Shown here piece after piece: positions 16,501 to 24,698 of a stretch of 46,873 nucleotides of DNA. The stretch lies in the NCBI GenBank assembly GCA_019637635.1, contig JAHBVI010000048.1:1-46873 (forward strand). Direction: 5' to 3'. Each line of letters opens with the position of its first letter. The first letter of the stretch is position 1. This DNA comes from Anaerolineae bacterium. GTDB taxonomy: Bacteria; Chloroflexota; Anaerolineae; Promineifilales; Promineifilaceae. Under the pieces are notes generated by a model. It was not told the origin of the DNA and did no database searches. It saw only the letters and a list, made by a program, of their open reading frames with translations. Made by a program: the position numbers and the translations under genes.

Positions 16501-19128
16501 ATGCAGTTGATTATGACCCACGAGAATGCTGATTTTGACGCGATTGCTTCGCTGTTGGCGGCGCACCGGTTGTATCCGCAGGCGATCCCGCTGCTGCCGC
16601 GCCGGGTGAACCGTAACGTGGAGCAGTTTTTGACGCTCTATTGGGACGCGCTGCCTTTTGTACGGCCGTCTGACTGGCATAAACGTAAAATCAGCGAAGT
16701 ACTGCTGGTGGATACCCATGCGTTGAATTCGGTGCGGGGAGTGGTGAAACGGCCGTCCGTCCACGTCATTGATCACCACACTGATTACCAGCCCCATGAG
16801 CGGTGGCATTACCAGGTGGAAGCGGTGGGAGCGACGGTGACGCTGCTGGTGGAACAGTTGCAGAGTTCTGGCCTGGCGCTGTCGGCCGAGGAAACGACGC
16901 TGCTGCTGTTGGGCATTTACGAAGATACGGGGGCGCTGACCTATGATACGACCACCCCGCGCGACCTGTCGGCGGCGGCCTGGCTGCTGGGCCAGGGGGC
17001 AGTGCTGGCGGTGGCCCGCCGCTTTTTGAACCTGCCGTTGACGGAAAAGCAGTTCGCCCTGTATGACCAGTTGTTCACGGCCGTGACCTGGCATGACGTG
17101 TACGGCCAATCGGTAGCCATCACCGCGGCCACCGCGCCTGATGATTTTGACGAGGAAATCTCCGGCATTGCCCACCGGCTGCGTGAATCGCTGACGCCGG
17201 CAGCCCTGTTCATGCTGGTGCAGTTGCAGCGAGATGTGCAGGTGGTAGCCCGCAGCGCCAGCGACAAGGTGGATGTGGGCGTGGTGGCCAAAGCGCTGGG
17301 CGGCGGCGGGCACAGCCGGGCGGCGGCGGCGCGGGTGTCTGGGAAATCGCTCACGGCCGTTAGCGCCGAGATTCTCCACGTGCTGCCCCAGGCCGTTACC
17401 CCTCTGGCGCAGGTGGCGGAATTGATGTCCTTTGGGGTGCAAACGTTACGGCCGTCGGTGACGGTAGCCGAAGCCGCCGAGGTCATCCGCCGTTTTGGGT
17501 ATGAAGGCTATCCGGTGCTGGACCCAGACAGCAAACAGGTGGTGGGCCTGCTGACGCGCCGCGCCGTAGACCGGGCGCTGAGCCACAACCTGAGCAATCT
17601 GCCCATCAGCCGCATTATGAAGACGGGTACTATCACGGTACGGCCGTCTGACTCCATTGACCATTTGCAGAAAGTGATGCTCAGCGAGGGGTGGGGGCAA
17701 ATTCCGGTGCTGGCCGAAGGCGACCAGGCGGCCAATGGCGTACCCATCGGCATTGTCACCCGCACCGATCTGCTTAACTACCTGTTCAAACCCGGCCCCC
17801 GCCTGGCGGAGCCAGACATGCGCCAGATGCTCATGGAAAAGCTGCCGCCTCCCTTGTGGGCGCTGGTGCAGGCTGTGGGCGAGGTGGCGGCCGAATTGGG
17901 CCAGCCCCTTTATTTTGTGGGCGGCATTGTGCGCGACTTGCTGCTGGGCCAATCGCCCATCGATCTGGACATGGTGGTCGAAGGAGACGCCATCCGCCTG
18001 GCGCGGCAGTTGCAGCAAACAGTGGGCGGGCAGGTTCACGCGCACGGACGTTTCGGCACCGCCAAATGGACGCTGGACACGGCCGTGTGGCAAACCGTGC
18101 TGGCCGCTCATCCCGCCAACCCCCCACTTTCTTCCATAGACTTCGTCACCGCCCGCACCGAATTTTACCGCGAGCCATCCGCCTTGCCGGAGGTAACACA
18201 CGGCTCCATCAAGCTGGATTTGCACCGGCGTGACTTCACCATCAACACCCTGGCGGTGCGGCTGGATGGCGCGTTTTTGGGGCAGTTGCTCGATTTTTAC
18301 GGCGGGCAGCGTGATCTGGCGCAGGGTATCATCCGTGTGCTGCACAGTCTGAGTTTTGTGGATGACCCCACCCGCATTTTGCGGGCGGTACGCCTGGAAC
18401 AGCGGTTGGGATTTCACATTGAGGCGCGCACGGCAGAACTGATTGCCAATGCCCTGCCTTTATTGGAGCGTGTTTCTGGCTCGCGCATTCGCCATGAGTT
18501 TGAACTGGCTTTTCGGGAAAGTGACCCGGCGCCAGTGATGCACCGGTTGGCGGAATTATATGTATTACCCCATTTGCACCCGGCAGCCACCTGGACGGCG
18601 GTCCATGAGGCGGCGTTTGCCCGGCTACGGCCGTTGCTCACCGACCCGTTCTGGCGCACCTTTCAGGAAGACGAAACGCCGGCTTTCCTCTATTTTGCGC
18701 TGTGGGTGGCGCCGCTGCCGGAACCGGCGCAATCAGAATTGATGGAGCGGCTGCGGGTGCGTAAGCTGACCCGGCTGGACGTAGCCGCCTGCGCCCAGGC
18801 GTGGGCGGCGCTGACGGAACTCCCATTGGACGCCCGCCCCAGCCAGGTGGAAAAGGCGTTACGGCCGTACCACCCCCGTGTGCTGCTGGTCGTTCGCGCC
18901 CTGCTAGATGAGGCGCGGCTGGTGCGCCTGTTGGAGCGGTATGTGCGGGAGTGGCAGGGTGTGAAAACGGCCGTGACCGGCAATGATCTGCGCGCCCTGG
19001 GTCTGAAACCCGGCCCCCGTTTTGGCGCGATTTTGGATGAACTACTGGCGGCACGGCTGGACGGCCGTGTGGCCGACGAAGCCGGCGAACGGGCGCTGCT
19101 GGCCGAATTGCTCCACCCGCTACAATGA
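16501..19128 (+). CDS. A-adding tRNA nucleotidyltransferase with DHH/DHHA1 and CBS domains
   Basis: 875 residues in domain order: DHH phosphoesterase (MTHENADFDAIAS at 5-17, VIDHHTD about 88-94), DHHA1 (KALGGGGHSRAAAARVSG about 265-282), two CBS domains (about 305-420) and a class II nucleotidyltransferase head and body (YFVGGIVRDLLLGQSPIDLDMVVEGD about 475-500, RRDFTINTLAVRL about 576-588). This architecture is known from bacteria that split CCA addition between a CC-adding and an A-adding enzyme. I infer A-adding activity; the partner CC-adding gene is not in the window. The start has no Shine-Dalgarno but a -10 box 6 nt upstream. Confidence 0.9.
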   Translation: MQLIMTHENADFDAIASLLAAHRLYPQAIPLLPRRVNRNVEQFLTLYWDALPFVRPSDWHKRKISEVLLVDTHALNSVRGVVKRPSVHVIDHHTDYQPHERWHYQVEAVGATVTLLVEQLQSSGLALSAEETTLLLLGIYEDTGALTYDTTTPRDLSAAAWLLGQGAVLAVARRFLNLPLTEKQFALYDQLFTAVTWHDVYGQSVAITAATAPDDFDEEISGIAHRLRESLTPAALFMLVQLQRDVQVVARSASDKVDVGVVAKALGGGGHSRAAAARVSGKSLTAVSAEILHVLPQAVTPLAQVAELMSFGVQTLRPSVTVAEAAEVIRRFGYEGYPVLDPDSKQVVGLLTRRAVDRALSHNLSNLPISRIMKTGTITVRPSDSIDHLQKVMLSEGWGQIPVLAEGDQAANGVPIGIVTRTDLLNYLFKPGPRLAEPDMRQMLMEKLPPPLWALVQAVGEVAAELGQPLYFVGGIVRDLLLGQSPIDLDMVVEGDAIRLARQLQQTVGGQVHAHGRFGTAKWTLDTAVWQTVLAAHPANPPLSSIDFVTARTEFYREPSALPEVTHGSIKLDLHRRDFTINTLAVRLDGAFLGQLLDFYGGQRDLAQGIIRVLHSLSFVDDPTRILRAVRLEQRLGFHIEARTAELIANALPLLERVSGSRIRHEFELAFRESDPAPVMHRLAELYVLPHLHPAATWTAVHEAAFARLRPLLTDPFWRTFQEDETPAFLYFALWVAPLPEPAQSELMERLRVRKLTRLDVAACAQAWAALTELPLDARPSQVEKALRPYHPRVLLVVRALLDEARLVRLLERYVREWQGVKTAVTGNDLRALGLKPGPRFGAILDELLAARLDGRVADEAGERALLAELLHPLQ

Positions 19129-19183
19129 ATGATAGGTATAATTCCCTTTCACTGATCTGCTTGCAACCGGGAGAAGCATCAAA

Positions 19184-20053
19184 TTGAATCAATCATTGCC
19201 CGCAAACCTGAACGCATTTGCCGATTACAGAGAAGAAGGCCATCACTAGATTACCCTGGCTTCGGGCGAATTTTACCCGGACATCTTGGCCGATGCGGTG
19301 GCTCTGTATGAACCTGTATTGATACTGTTCAAAAAGCTCTTGCTGACTTCGGAATCTTCCCAACGTTTGTTGCTGCAAATCGCAGAGGTGGAGTCACAAT
19401 GGATGCGTATTCAGTTGTGCCGTGTATTTCGGAAGTACGTCAGCCCGGCAACGCCAGTGGAGATGCTCAAAAAGAAAAGGCAGGCACAGCAAATAAATGA
19501 GCAGTTCGGGCGGAATTTCCGGGCAATTCAGGAAGTGCAGGCGGCGTTTATGTCACGGCCGTTGCCTGATGAAGCCCTCTGCGCCGTTTTATGGGAATAC
19601 AAAAGTCGTGGGCAAAAAGGGTACGATTTGACCGACCGTTTCTTCGCCATGTTTCGTTCCCAGTTCCCAGATTTGCCTATTGACGGCCCCCAAAGAGCCG
19701 GGCAAGACATCCGTCTGGGCAACATTTTCAAAGACTATCCCAATCCAAACCGCCCTGTAGATTTTGTCATCTATAATGCAGCCAGCGACGGGGTGATCGC
19801 CATTGGTTTGGCTCGATATGATTCCGACAGAGGCGGCGCTCAGGAAGATGATCGCACAGGTGGCTACAAAAACTGTGCCAACGAAATCTTGAGCTATGCC
19901 CAGGTGCTTTTTATCAATGATGGCCCAGGGTTGTTGATGGGTTCAATGTGGCAGGATTATGCGGCTTTAGAGCAAAGCTGGTCGGGTAAAATAATGGTTT
20001 TGACCTTACGCATGGTTCCAGGCAGATTAACGCGACAATGGCTGGAAAATTAG
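19184..20053 (+). pseudogene. Restriction endonuclease-like gene with an early in-frame stop
   Basis: A TTG start (19184) preceded by GGGAGA reads LNQSLPANLNAFADYREEGHH and then meets TAG (19247-19249). The same frame continues ITLASGEFYPDILADAVALYE for another 260 residues; the part after an internal TTG at 19286 is 255 residues. The C-terminal half has RPVDFVIYN and IAIGLARYDSDRGGAQEDDR, wording I associate with PD-(D/E)xK-type restriction enzymes, and it directly precedes a methyltransferase fragment 11 nt away. The exact family is not recognised. Either the gene is dead or a shortened product is made from an internal start. Confidence 0.6.
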
Positions 20054-20064
20054 ACAGGTGAGAT

Positions 20065-20301
20065 ATGGCAACTGGAATTTCTAAGACCAGATGGAACGGA
20101 AATGATCTGGTACATGAAGGCGAGCCGGATAATGGCCTCTCTTTAGCATATGAAAACAAACAACCAGAATCACAAATCTTGCTGACCGAACCTGGTCAAT
20201 ACACCTGTCTATATCAAAAAGGCGATCACAATCGCCTGTATTTTGGCAATAATTTGCCGGTTTTAGCTTCGCTTTATGATAGTGTAAATTACTTTCTGTA
20301 A
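20065..20301 (+). pseudogene. Truncated DNA methyltransferase (N-terminal fragment)
   Basis: 78 codons with AGGTGAG before ATG. EPGQYTCLYQKGDHNRLYFG and NNLPVLASLYDSV match the segment in front of the catalytic DPPY motif of beta-class adenine/cytosine-N4 methyltransferases. Homology stops after DSV (about 20286), where NYFL and a stop follow; the DPPY motif and the rest are missing. The break coincides with GTGTAAATTACTTTCTGTAA, which looks like an IS256-family terminal repeat. Together with the preceding gene this is a dead restriction-modification locus. Confidence 0.65.
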
Positions 20302-20435
20302 AAATCAGATAGCCGGTAGGCCATCAGGTATCCTAGAGAGTTGCAAAACCATTTAGGAGAAACAAGATGACCTACCAAAATAATTGTACCTTAACAAACA
20401 TTCACATACAGACCATTGCATGGAAATCGTGGTAG
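20283..20435 (+). mobile_element. Probable left-end remnant of an IS256-family element
   Basis: From the methyltransferase break the sequence shows a terminal-repeat-like GTGTAAATTACTTTCTGTAA, then AGGAGA and ATG at 20367 opening MTYQNNCTLTNIHIQ, which ends after 22 codons. The first nine residues resemble the starts of IS256-type transposases from memory; the rest of the transposase and a right end are absent. Moderate to low certainty. Confidence 0.4.
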
Positions 20436-20695
20436 ATTCGAGTGGTGAGTGACTTATGGCATTTATTACCTGGGAATTCCGTTCCCAGGCTGTTATACAA
20501 GCGCACTGGGGGCCACCGTACCCTTGGGCCGTCTGCAACGCACTTTCAGTGCGTTTTTTATATCAGACGCCGGGTTCCATCTGGTGGGATAACGGCCGTT
20601 GCCGCACCTGTTTTGTTTAATGGGGACAGGGGGATGATACGGCCGTGCCCCACCCCCATCAATCGCGTTACGGCCGTGACCCAAACGACAATCTT
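20302..20695. other. Non-coding stretch after the dead R-M locus
   Basis: Holds the IS-like remnant, a CCTGGGAA/TTCCCAGG hairpin (20470-20490), an intrinsic terminator (20537-20560) and three ACGGCCGT octamers. No intact gene is visible. Confidence 0.6.
20537..20560 (+). terminator. Small rho-independent terminator
   Basis: AACGCACT / AGTGCGTT stem, TTC loop, then TTTTATA. It could end transcripts from the decayed R-M region. Confidence 0.7.
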
Positions 20696-21031
20696 CTAAT
20701 TGGCGGCAAAACCAGTGTACGGCCGTTTATACGGTGCGTGAAATGCCAGCACAATATCTTCTTTGGGCACACCCCGCGCCACCAACTCGTTGGCAACACC
20801 TTGCTCTGTACCATCATACTGAATCCAAAACTTACCGTTCTTTATATCCACGTGTACCATACAGCCGTACAACCGGTTATCGTCTTGCCAGCCAGTATGT
20901 ACAAGCTGATAATGGTCATTTTGGGCGTCAAAAACCGTTTGCGCCTCCACCTCGGTATCACCCAATGGCACAATGGCTCGCTGCTTGAGGATCTCTTGAA
21001 TGGTTGCACGGTAACTTTCTAGTTTATCCAT
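20696..21031 (-). CDS. xisI: XisI family protein
   Basis: 111 residues. MDKLESYRATIQEILKQRA, QTVFDAQNDHYQLVHTGWQD and the ending VPKEDIVLAFHAPYKRPYTG are characteristic of XisI, named from the fdxN-element excision control genes of Anabaena. It overlaps the xisH stop by 13 nt (ATGGATAAACTAG), so the two are coupled. The biochemical role of XisI is not established. No site-specific recombinase is next to it. Confidence 0.9.
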   Translation of the reverse strand: MDKLESYRATIQEILKQRAIVPLGDTEVEAQTVFDAQNDHYQLVHTGWQDDNRLYGCMVHVDIKNGKFWIQYDGTEQGVANELVARGVPKEDIVLAFHAPYKRPYTGFAAN

Positions 21032-21435
21032 GTGACAATAACCTCCTGTTCCGGTCTGTAAACTACCAGTCTCAACTGATGCCGGTGAATAACTGTTTGA
21101 ATGAAGGGCAGAACAAAAAATTCTTTGAAAGTATCCGACGGTACAGCCAGATACAAAACACGATCTGGCTCTTTAACTTCCAGAGCGATTCGATAGTTCA
21201 GAAATTGCCTTAAAGCCGTATGAAACTCGGTGATGTTTGATGCTCCCACAAAACTCTTGACTTCAACCGCTATTTTCTGTGTTCCTTTGACGGCCGCAAT
21301 CAGCTTTTCTGCCCCTAAATCTACGGCCATGTTAATATCATCTACAGTCAAAGGAAAGGGGTCATGGGTAATTGTCCAGCCATCTTTTTGAAGAGCTTGT
21401 TTGACGGCATTGTGGAACAAATCTTTTGCTGACAT
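21019..21435 (-). CDS. xisH: XisH family protein (endonuclease-like fold)
   Basis: 138 residues, the usual XisH length. MSAKDLFHNAVKQALQKDGW opens it; MAVDLGAEKLIAAVKGTQKI and AVEVKSFVGASNITEFHTAL contain a D...E-x-K pattern typical of the PD-(D/E)xK nuclease fold. An ATG two codons upstream is in frame but MSAKD matches the family start. Best known from cyanobacteria, where xisH/xisI pairs are multicopy; here it sits next to dead R-M genes, which fits horizontal arrival. Confidence 0.9.
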   Translation of the reverse strand: MSAKDLFHNAVKQALQKDGWTITHDPFPLTVDDINMAVDLGAEKLIAAVKGTQKIAVEVKSFVGASNITEFHTALRQFLNYRIALEVKEPDRVLYLAVPSDTFKEFFVLPFIQTVIHRHQLRLVVYRPEQEVIVTWIN

Positions 21436-21529
21436 AAGCATATTTTAGCATAACAGGGAGGGTCATTAAAGCCGCATTTGTTTTGGGCGAAATGAACAGG
21501 GGAGTGATACGGCCGTTGACCTTCCTTCG

Positions 21530-21570
21530 AAATAAAAAAGACCCGAAGGGTTTTGGAAACCCTTCGGGTC
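21530..21570 (-). terminator. Terminator of sigA, a GACCCGAAGGG hairpin
   Basis: On the minus strand GACCCGAAGGGTTT pairs with AAACCCTTCGGGTC over a 3-nt loop and runs into TTTTTTATTT. This is the same element as at 231-265 but with a G-C pair in place of T-A at the centre, i.e. covariation. Confidence 0.92.
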
Positions 21571-21586
21571 TGATGGTGCGTCGTAG

Positions 21587-21619
21587 AGACATCGGATTTT
21601 TCCAAAAAATCCGATGTCT
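21587..21619. repeat. Perfect hairpin AGACATCGGATTTT
   Basis: 14-bp arms around TCCAA, right after the sigA stop and before the terminator. On the minus strand no T-run follows it directly, so it may protect the mRNA 3' end. Confidence 0.8.
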
Positions 21620-21624
21620 GGGAC

Positions 21625-22872
21625 TTAGTTCAAATACTGGCGCAGGTGCCCGGCAAAGTTGGGATGGCGCAGTTTGCGCAGCGCCTCTTTTTCCAGTTGG
21701 CGGATGCGCTCGCGGGAGAGGCCAAACATCTCGCCTACCTCTTTCAGGGTGCGGGATTCACCATCTTGCAGGCCATAACGTAGACGCAGGATGCGGGCTT
21801 CACGCGGCGTCAGTTGGTCCAAAATTTCGCCCAACTCTTCGGTGAGCATTTTGGAAGCAACGGTTTCGGCGGGGGGCGGCGCGTCCACATCTTCGATGAA
21901 GTCGCCCAATTCGGCATCCGATTCGTCACCAACAGGGCGTTCCAAATGGACGGGTTGGCGGCTGGTGCGCAGCATCCAGCGCACGCGGTCGGCGGGCAGT
22001 TCCATGTGCTCGGCGATCTCTTCAGCGGTGGGCTGACGGCCGTACTCCTGTTCCAACTCCTGGGCAATTTGATACAGCTTGCTGATGCGGCCGCCCAGGT
22101 GGGCGGGGATGCGGATGGTACGGCCGTGGTTGGCCAAGGCACGTGTGACGGCTTGCCGAATCCACCAAGTGGCATAGGTGCTGAAGCGGTTGCCACGCCG
22201 GTAGTCGTATTTTTCTACCGCTTTCATCAAACCCACGTTGCCTTCCTGAATCAAATCCAGAAATTGCAGGCCACGACCCCGGTATTTTTTGGCAATGCTG
22301 ACCACCAGGCGGGTATTGGCGCGAATTAGATGGGCGCGCGCGGCGTCACCCACCTCGCAAATGTTTACCAGGTGGTCAATTTCATCGTCATTGAGTGTTT
22401 CCGCTTCTTTACGCAGCTTACGGTCAGCCGCCCGCCCGGCTTCAATTTCCATGGCCAACTGCACTTCTTCTTCAGCAGACAGAAGCCCTTGTTGACCCAT
22501 TTCCCGGAAATATAATCCCACTGAATCATCAATGGGCACATTGCTCAGATCAAACAACGGCGCGGAATGAGATGTGTCGCTCATTTCACTGGCGGCAAAG
22601 CTGAAGCTCTCTAAAATGTCGTCGTCCAGTTCTTCGGCCCCGGCCCCGTTTAGGGACATCGGTGGTGCATCTACTTCGTCTTCGCTATTGTAAATGGGGA
22701 GACCCGCTGCCTGTGCTTCTTCCAGAACCGTTTCCAGTAATTGCAGATTGTCTTCTACTTCCGGCAGTGCTTCCATAATTTGGTCGTATGTCAGATAACC
22801 CTGTTCCATACCCTCGGCAAGCAGAACCGTAACTACGTCCATCTCCTCAAATGGATCTTGCATATCGCTCAT
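21625..22872 (-). CDS. sigA: Primary RNA polymerase sigma factor (RpoD/SigA)
   Basis: 415 residues. An N-terminal region 1.1-like part and acidic linker (LDDDILESFSFA) are followed by region 1.2 (DSVGLYFREMGQQGLLSAEEE), region 2 (LIRANTRLVVSIAKKYRGRG, LDLIQEGNVGLMKAVEKYDY, RFSTYATWWIRQAVTRA), region 3 (IRIPAHLGGRISKL) and region 4 (PREARILRLRYGLQDGESRT, GLSRERIRQLEKEALRKLR). It directs RNA polymerase to housekeeping promoters. GAAAGGG lies 8 nt before ATG, and it has its own promoter and terminator. Confidence 0.97.
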   Translation of the reverse strand: MSDMQDPFEEMDVVTVLLAEGMEQGYLTYDQIMEALPEVEDNLQLLETVLEEAQAAGLPIYNSEDEVDAPPMSLNGAGAEELDDDILESFSFAASEMSDTSHSAPLFDLSNVPIDDSVGLYFREMGQQGLLSAEEEVQLAMEIEAGRAADRKLRKEAETLNDDEIDHLVNICEVGDAARAHLIRANTRLVVSIAKKYRGRGLQFLDLIQEGNVGLMKAVEKYDYRRGNRFSTYATWWIRQAVTRALANHGRTIRIPAHLGGRISKLYQIAQELEQEYGRQPTAEEIAEHMELPADRVRWMLRTSRQPVHLERPVGDESDAELGDFIEDVDAPPPAETVASKMLTEELGEILDQLTPREARILRLRYGLQDGESRTLKEVGEMFGLSRERIRQLEKEALRKLRHPNFAGHLRQYLN

Positions 22873-22954
22873 ATATTAAACCCTTTCTTCCCAGATTTTT
22901 TGTTGGTGGGGTGTAACGCTCACCCAAGTCGTCCTCTTCCTTACACTGCCGGGC

Positions 22955-22984
22955 AGTCTAGCATATTCGCCAGCGCAAAGTCAA
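22955..22984 (-). promoter_or_regulatory. sigA promoter
   Basis: TTGACT, 18 nt, TAGACT with a TGC extension (TATGCTAGACT). About 75 nt upstream of the sigA start, giving a leader of roughly that length. Confidence 0.7.
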
Positions 22985-23083
22985 GGGGGGAATAAAGCGG
23001 AAAAAGGGGGGGGCAGGGGGTATTAAGGTGTGGGTGCAAAGCGGATCCAAATAAGCATCCATTTATCACCTACTTTCCCGAAT

Positions 23084-23147
23084 GAGATTGAGAGATTGAG
23101 AGATTGGGAGATTGAAGGGTCACAATCTCTCAATCTCCCAGTCTCAT
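23084..23147. repeat. Tandem octamer hairpin (GAGATTGA)
   Basis: Four units GAGATTGA/GAGATTGG, a short loop, then TCTCTCAA, TCTCCCAG, TCTCAT. It contains the SDR stop codon and lies between that gene's end and the sigA promoter region. Confidence 0.85.
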
Positions 23148-23995
23148 CTTAAGGGGAAGCCTGCCAACACTTCATCCACACCGGGCAGAGGGGTGCGCAA
23201 CACGGCCGTTGCCAGCCGCAAATCCAATTCACAGTTCAACGGCCATTCCCCCGCGCCGGTTGGCCCCATAAACAGTGTGTCCCGTTCCCGAATATCCCAA
23301 TAATCCAACAGGCGCAGGCCAAAATCGGCGCGGCTCATCACCTGGCGGCCGGCCACGTGCAAAACGCCGGTAAATGGATGGTCTACCAGTTCCAGGCAGG
23401 CCTGGCTCAGCGTCTCTACCCAAACGGGGTTGCGTATCTGGTTGGTGAACAGGGTCACAGGCTGCCCGGCGCGCAGCGCCTGGGCCATCCAGGCCGTGCC
23501 ATGATCCATCACGTCCAGCCCGTAGATGAGGGAGGTGCGGATGATGACGTGGTGGGGATAGCTCTGGACAATGGCTTCGGCGTCTGTTTTGGCACGGCCG
23601 TAAGCGTTGATGGGGCTGGGCACGGCCGTTTCCGCATACGGCGGCGCGTCTCCCCGAAAGACCACATCGGAGGAAAGATGGATGAGCCGGGCGTTGACCT
23701 GTTGCGCCGCCTGGGTGATATGCCTGGTCCCCAGCCGGATCACCGCCGCCATATCCGCGCCCCGGTTGCTGCCAGCGGTGTGGATGATGACATCGGGGCG
23801 GAAGTCAGTAATCAGGCGGAGTACGGCCGTTTCATCCCGTAAATCCAGCCGTTCACGCTGCCCGCTGTTCAGGGGGTCGTGTTGAAAATAGGTGTACAGG
23901 GTGTCATATACGGCCGTGGCCTGCGGCGTGAGATGCTGCCCCAGATAACTGCTACCCCCCGTGATCAACAGGCGCAGTTTATTCTTCAGACTCAT
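23144..23995 (-). CDS. NAD(P)-dependent SDR, RmlD-like sugar reductase
   Basis: 283 residues. LLITGGSSYLGQHL is the Rossmann glycine motif, LDLRDETAVLRLITDFRPDVIIHTAG and HLSSDVVFRGDAPPY follow the dTDP-4-dehydrorhamnose reductase pattern, and YGRAK is the Tyr-x-x-x-Lys pair. The substrate is uncertain since no rhamnose genes adjoin. Its start overlaps the end of the RNase III gene by 17 nt, so it is translated from the fabF-rnc message. Confidence 0.85.
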   Translation of the reverse strand: MSLKNKLRLLITGGSSYLGQHLTPQATAVYDTLYTYFQHDPLNSGQRERLDLRDETAVLRLITDFRPDVIIHTAGSNRGADMAAVIRLGTRHITQAAQQVNARLIHLSSDVVFRGDAPPYAETAVPSPINAYGRAKTDAEAIVQSYPHHVIIRTSLIYGLDVMDHGTAWMAQALRAGQPVTLFTNQIRNPVWVETLSQACLELVDHPFTGVLHVAGRQVMSRADFGLRLLDYWDIRERDTLFMGPTGAGEWPLNCELDLRLATAVLRTPLPGVDEVLAGFPLR

Positions 23996-24698
23996 CCAGT
24001 TCTTTCACCCTGACCATGGCCTGAATGGCTGCTGCCTGCGCGGCGCTTTGTTTGCTACGGCCGTCGCCCTGCCCCCACACCTCCTCACCCACGCGCACCG
24101 CCACCGTAAACACCTTGGCATGGTCTGGCCCGCTGGTGTCCACCACATCGTAACGCGGCGTGATGTTGTAGCGCGCCTGCGCCCACACCTGGAACTCGCT
24201 CTTGGCGTCTTTGTGTGAAGAAGAAGCCAGGATGTCCACCAGCGCCGGGCCAATAAACCCGGCCACAATCCGCTCCACCGGCGCCAATCCCTGATCCAGG
24301 TAGATGGCGCCAATCACCGCCTCAAAGGTGGCGCACAAAATAGGGATACGTTCCCGCCCGCCGTTTTCCGCCTCGCCATAACCCAGGCGCAAGAAGTTGC
24401 CCAGGTCCAACTCGCGGGCAAAGGCCGCCAACGCCCTGGCCTGCACCAGCGCCGCCCGCAAACTGGTTAGCTCCCCCTCATTCATCTCCGGGAAATGGTG
24501 GTACAGATACGCGCCCACCACAAAATCCAGTACCGCGTCCCCCAAAAACTCCAGCCGCTCATTATCTTCCAGCGATGCTTCTGGCTTCTCATTCCAGAAC
24601 GAGCGGTGGGTGAGGGCGCGCGTCAGCAGGGAATAATCCCTAAATTGCACATCCAGCTTTTGCTCTAACAACCCCAGATTATCCAAAACCTCATTCAT
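23979..24698 (-). CDS. rnc: Ribonuclease III
   Basis: 239 residues. Catalytic domain with LTHRSFWNEK, the signature DNERLEFLGDAVLDFVVGAY and CATFEAVIGAIYLDQG; double-stranded RNA binding domain from about 165 (SSHKDAKSEFQVWAQ, GDGRSKQSAAQAAA). It processes rRNA precursors and other duplex RNA. MNEVLDNL is chosen because its ATG overlaps the fabF stop (ATGAATGA); the longer frame to 24752 has no support. Given the many hairpin elements in this genome, its substrates may be unusually numerous. Confidence 0.95.
   Translation of the reverse strand: MNEVLDNLGLLEQKLDVQFRDYSLLTRALTHRSFWNEKPEASLEDNERLEFLGDAVLDFVVGAYLYHHFPEMNEGELTSLRAALVQARALAAFARELDLGNFLRLGYGEAENGGRERIPILCATFEAVIGAIYLDQGLAPVERIVAGFIGPALVDILASSSHKDAKSEFQVWAQARYNITPRYDVVDTSGPDHAKVFTVAVRVGEEVWGQGDGRSKQSAAQAAAIQAMVRVKELDESEE

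Noticed and set aside
20442..20699. 85-codon plus-strand frame after the R-M remnant
   Set aside because: No ribosome site or family features, and it runs through a terminator hairpin.
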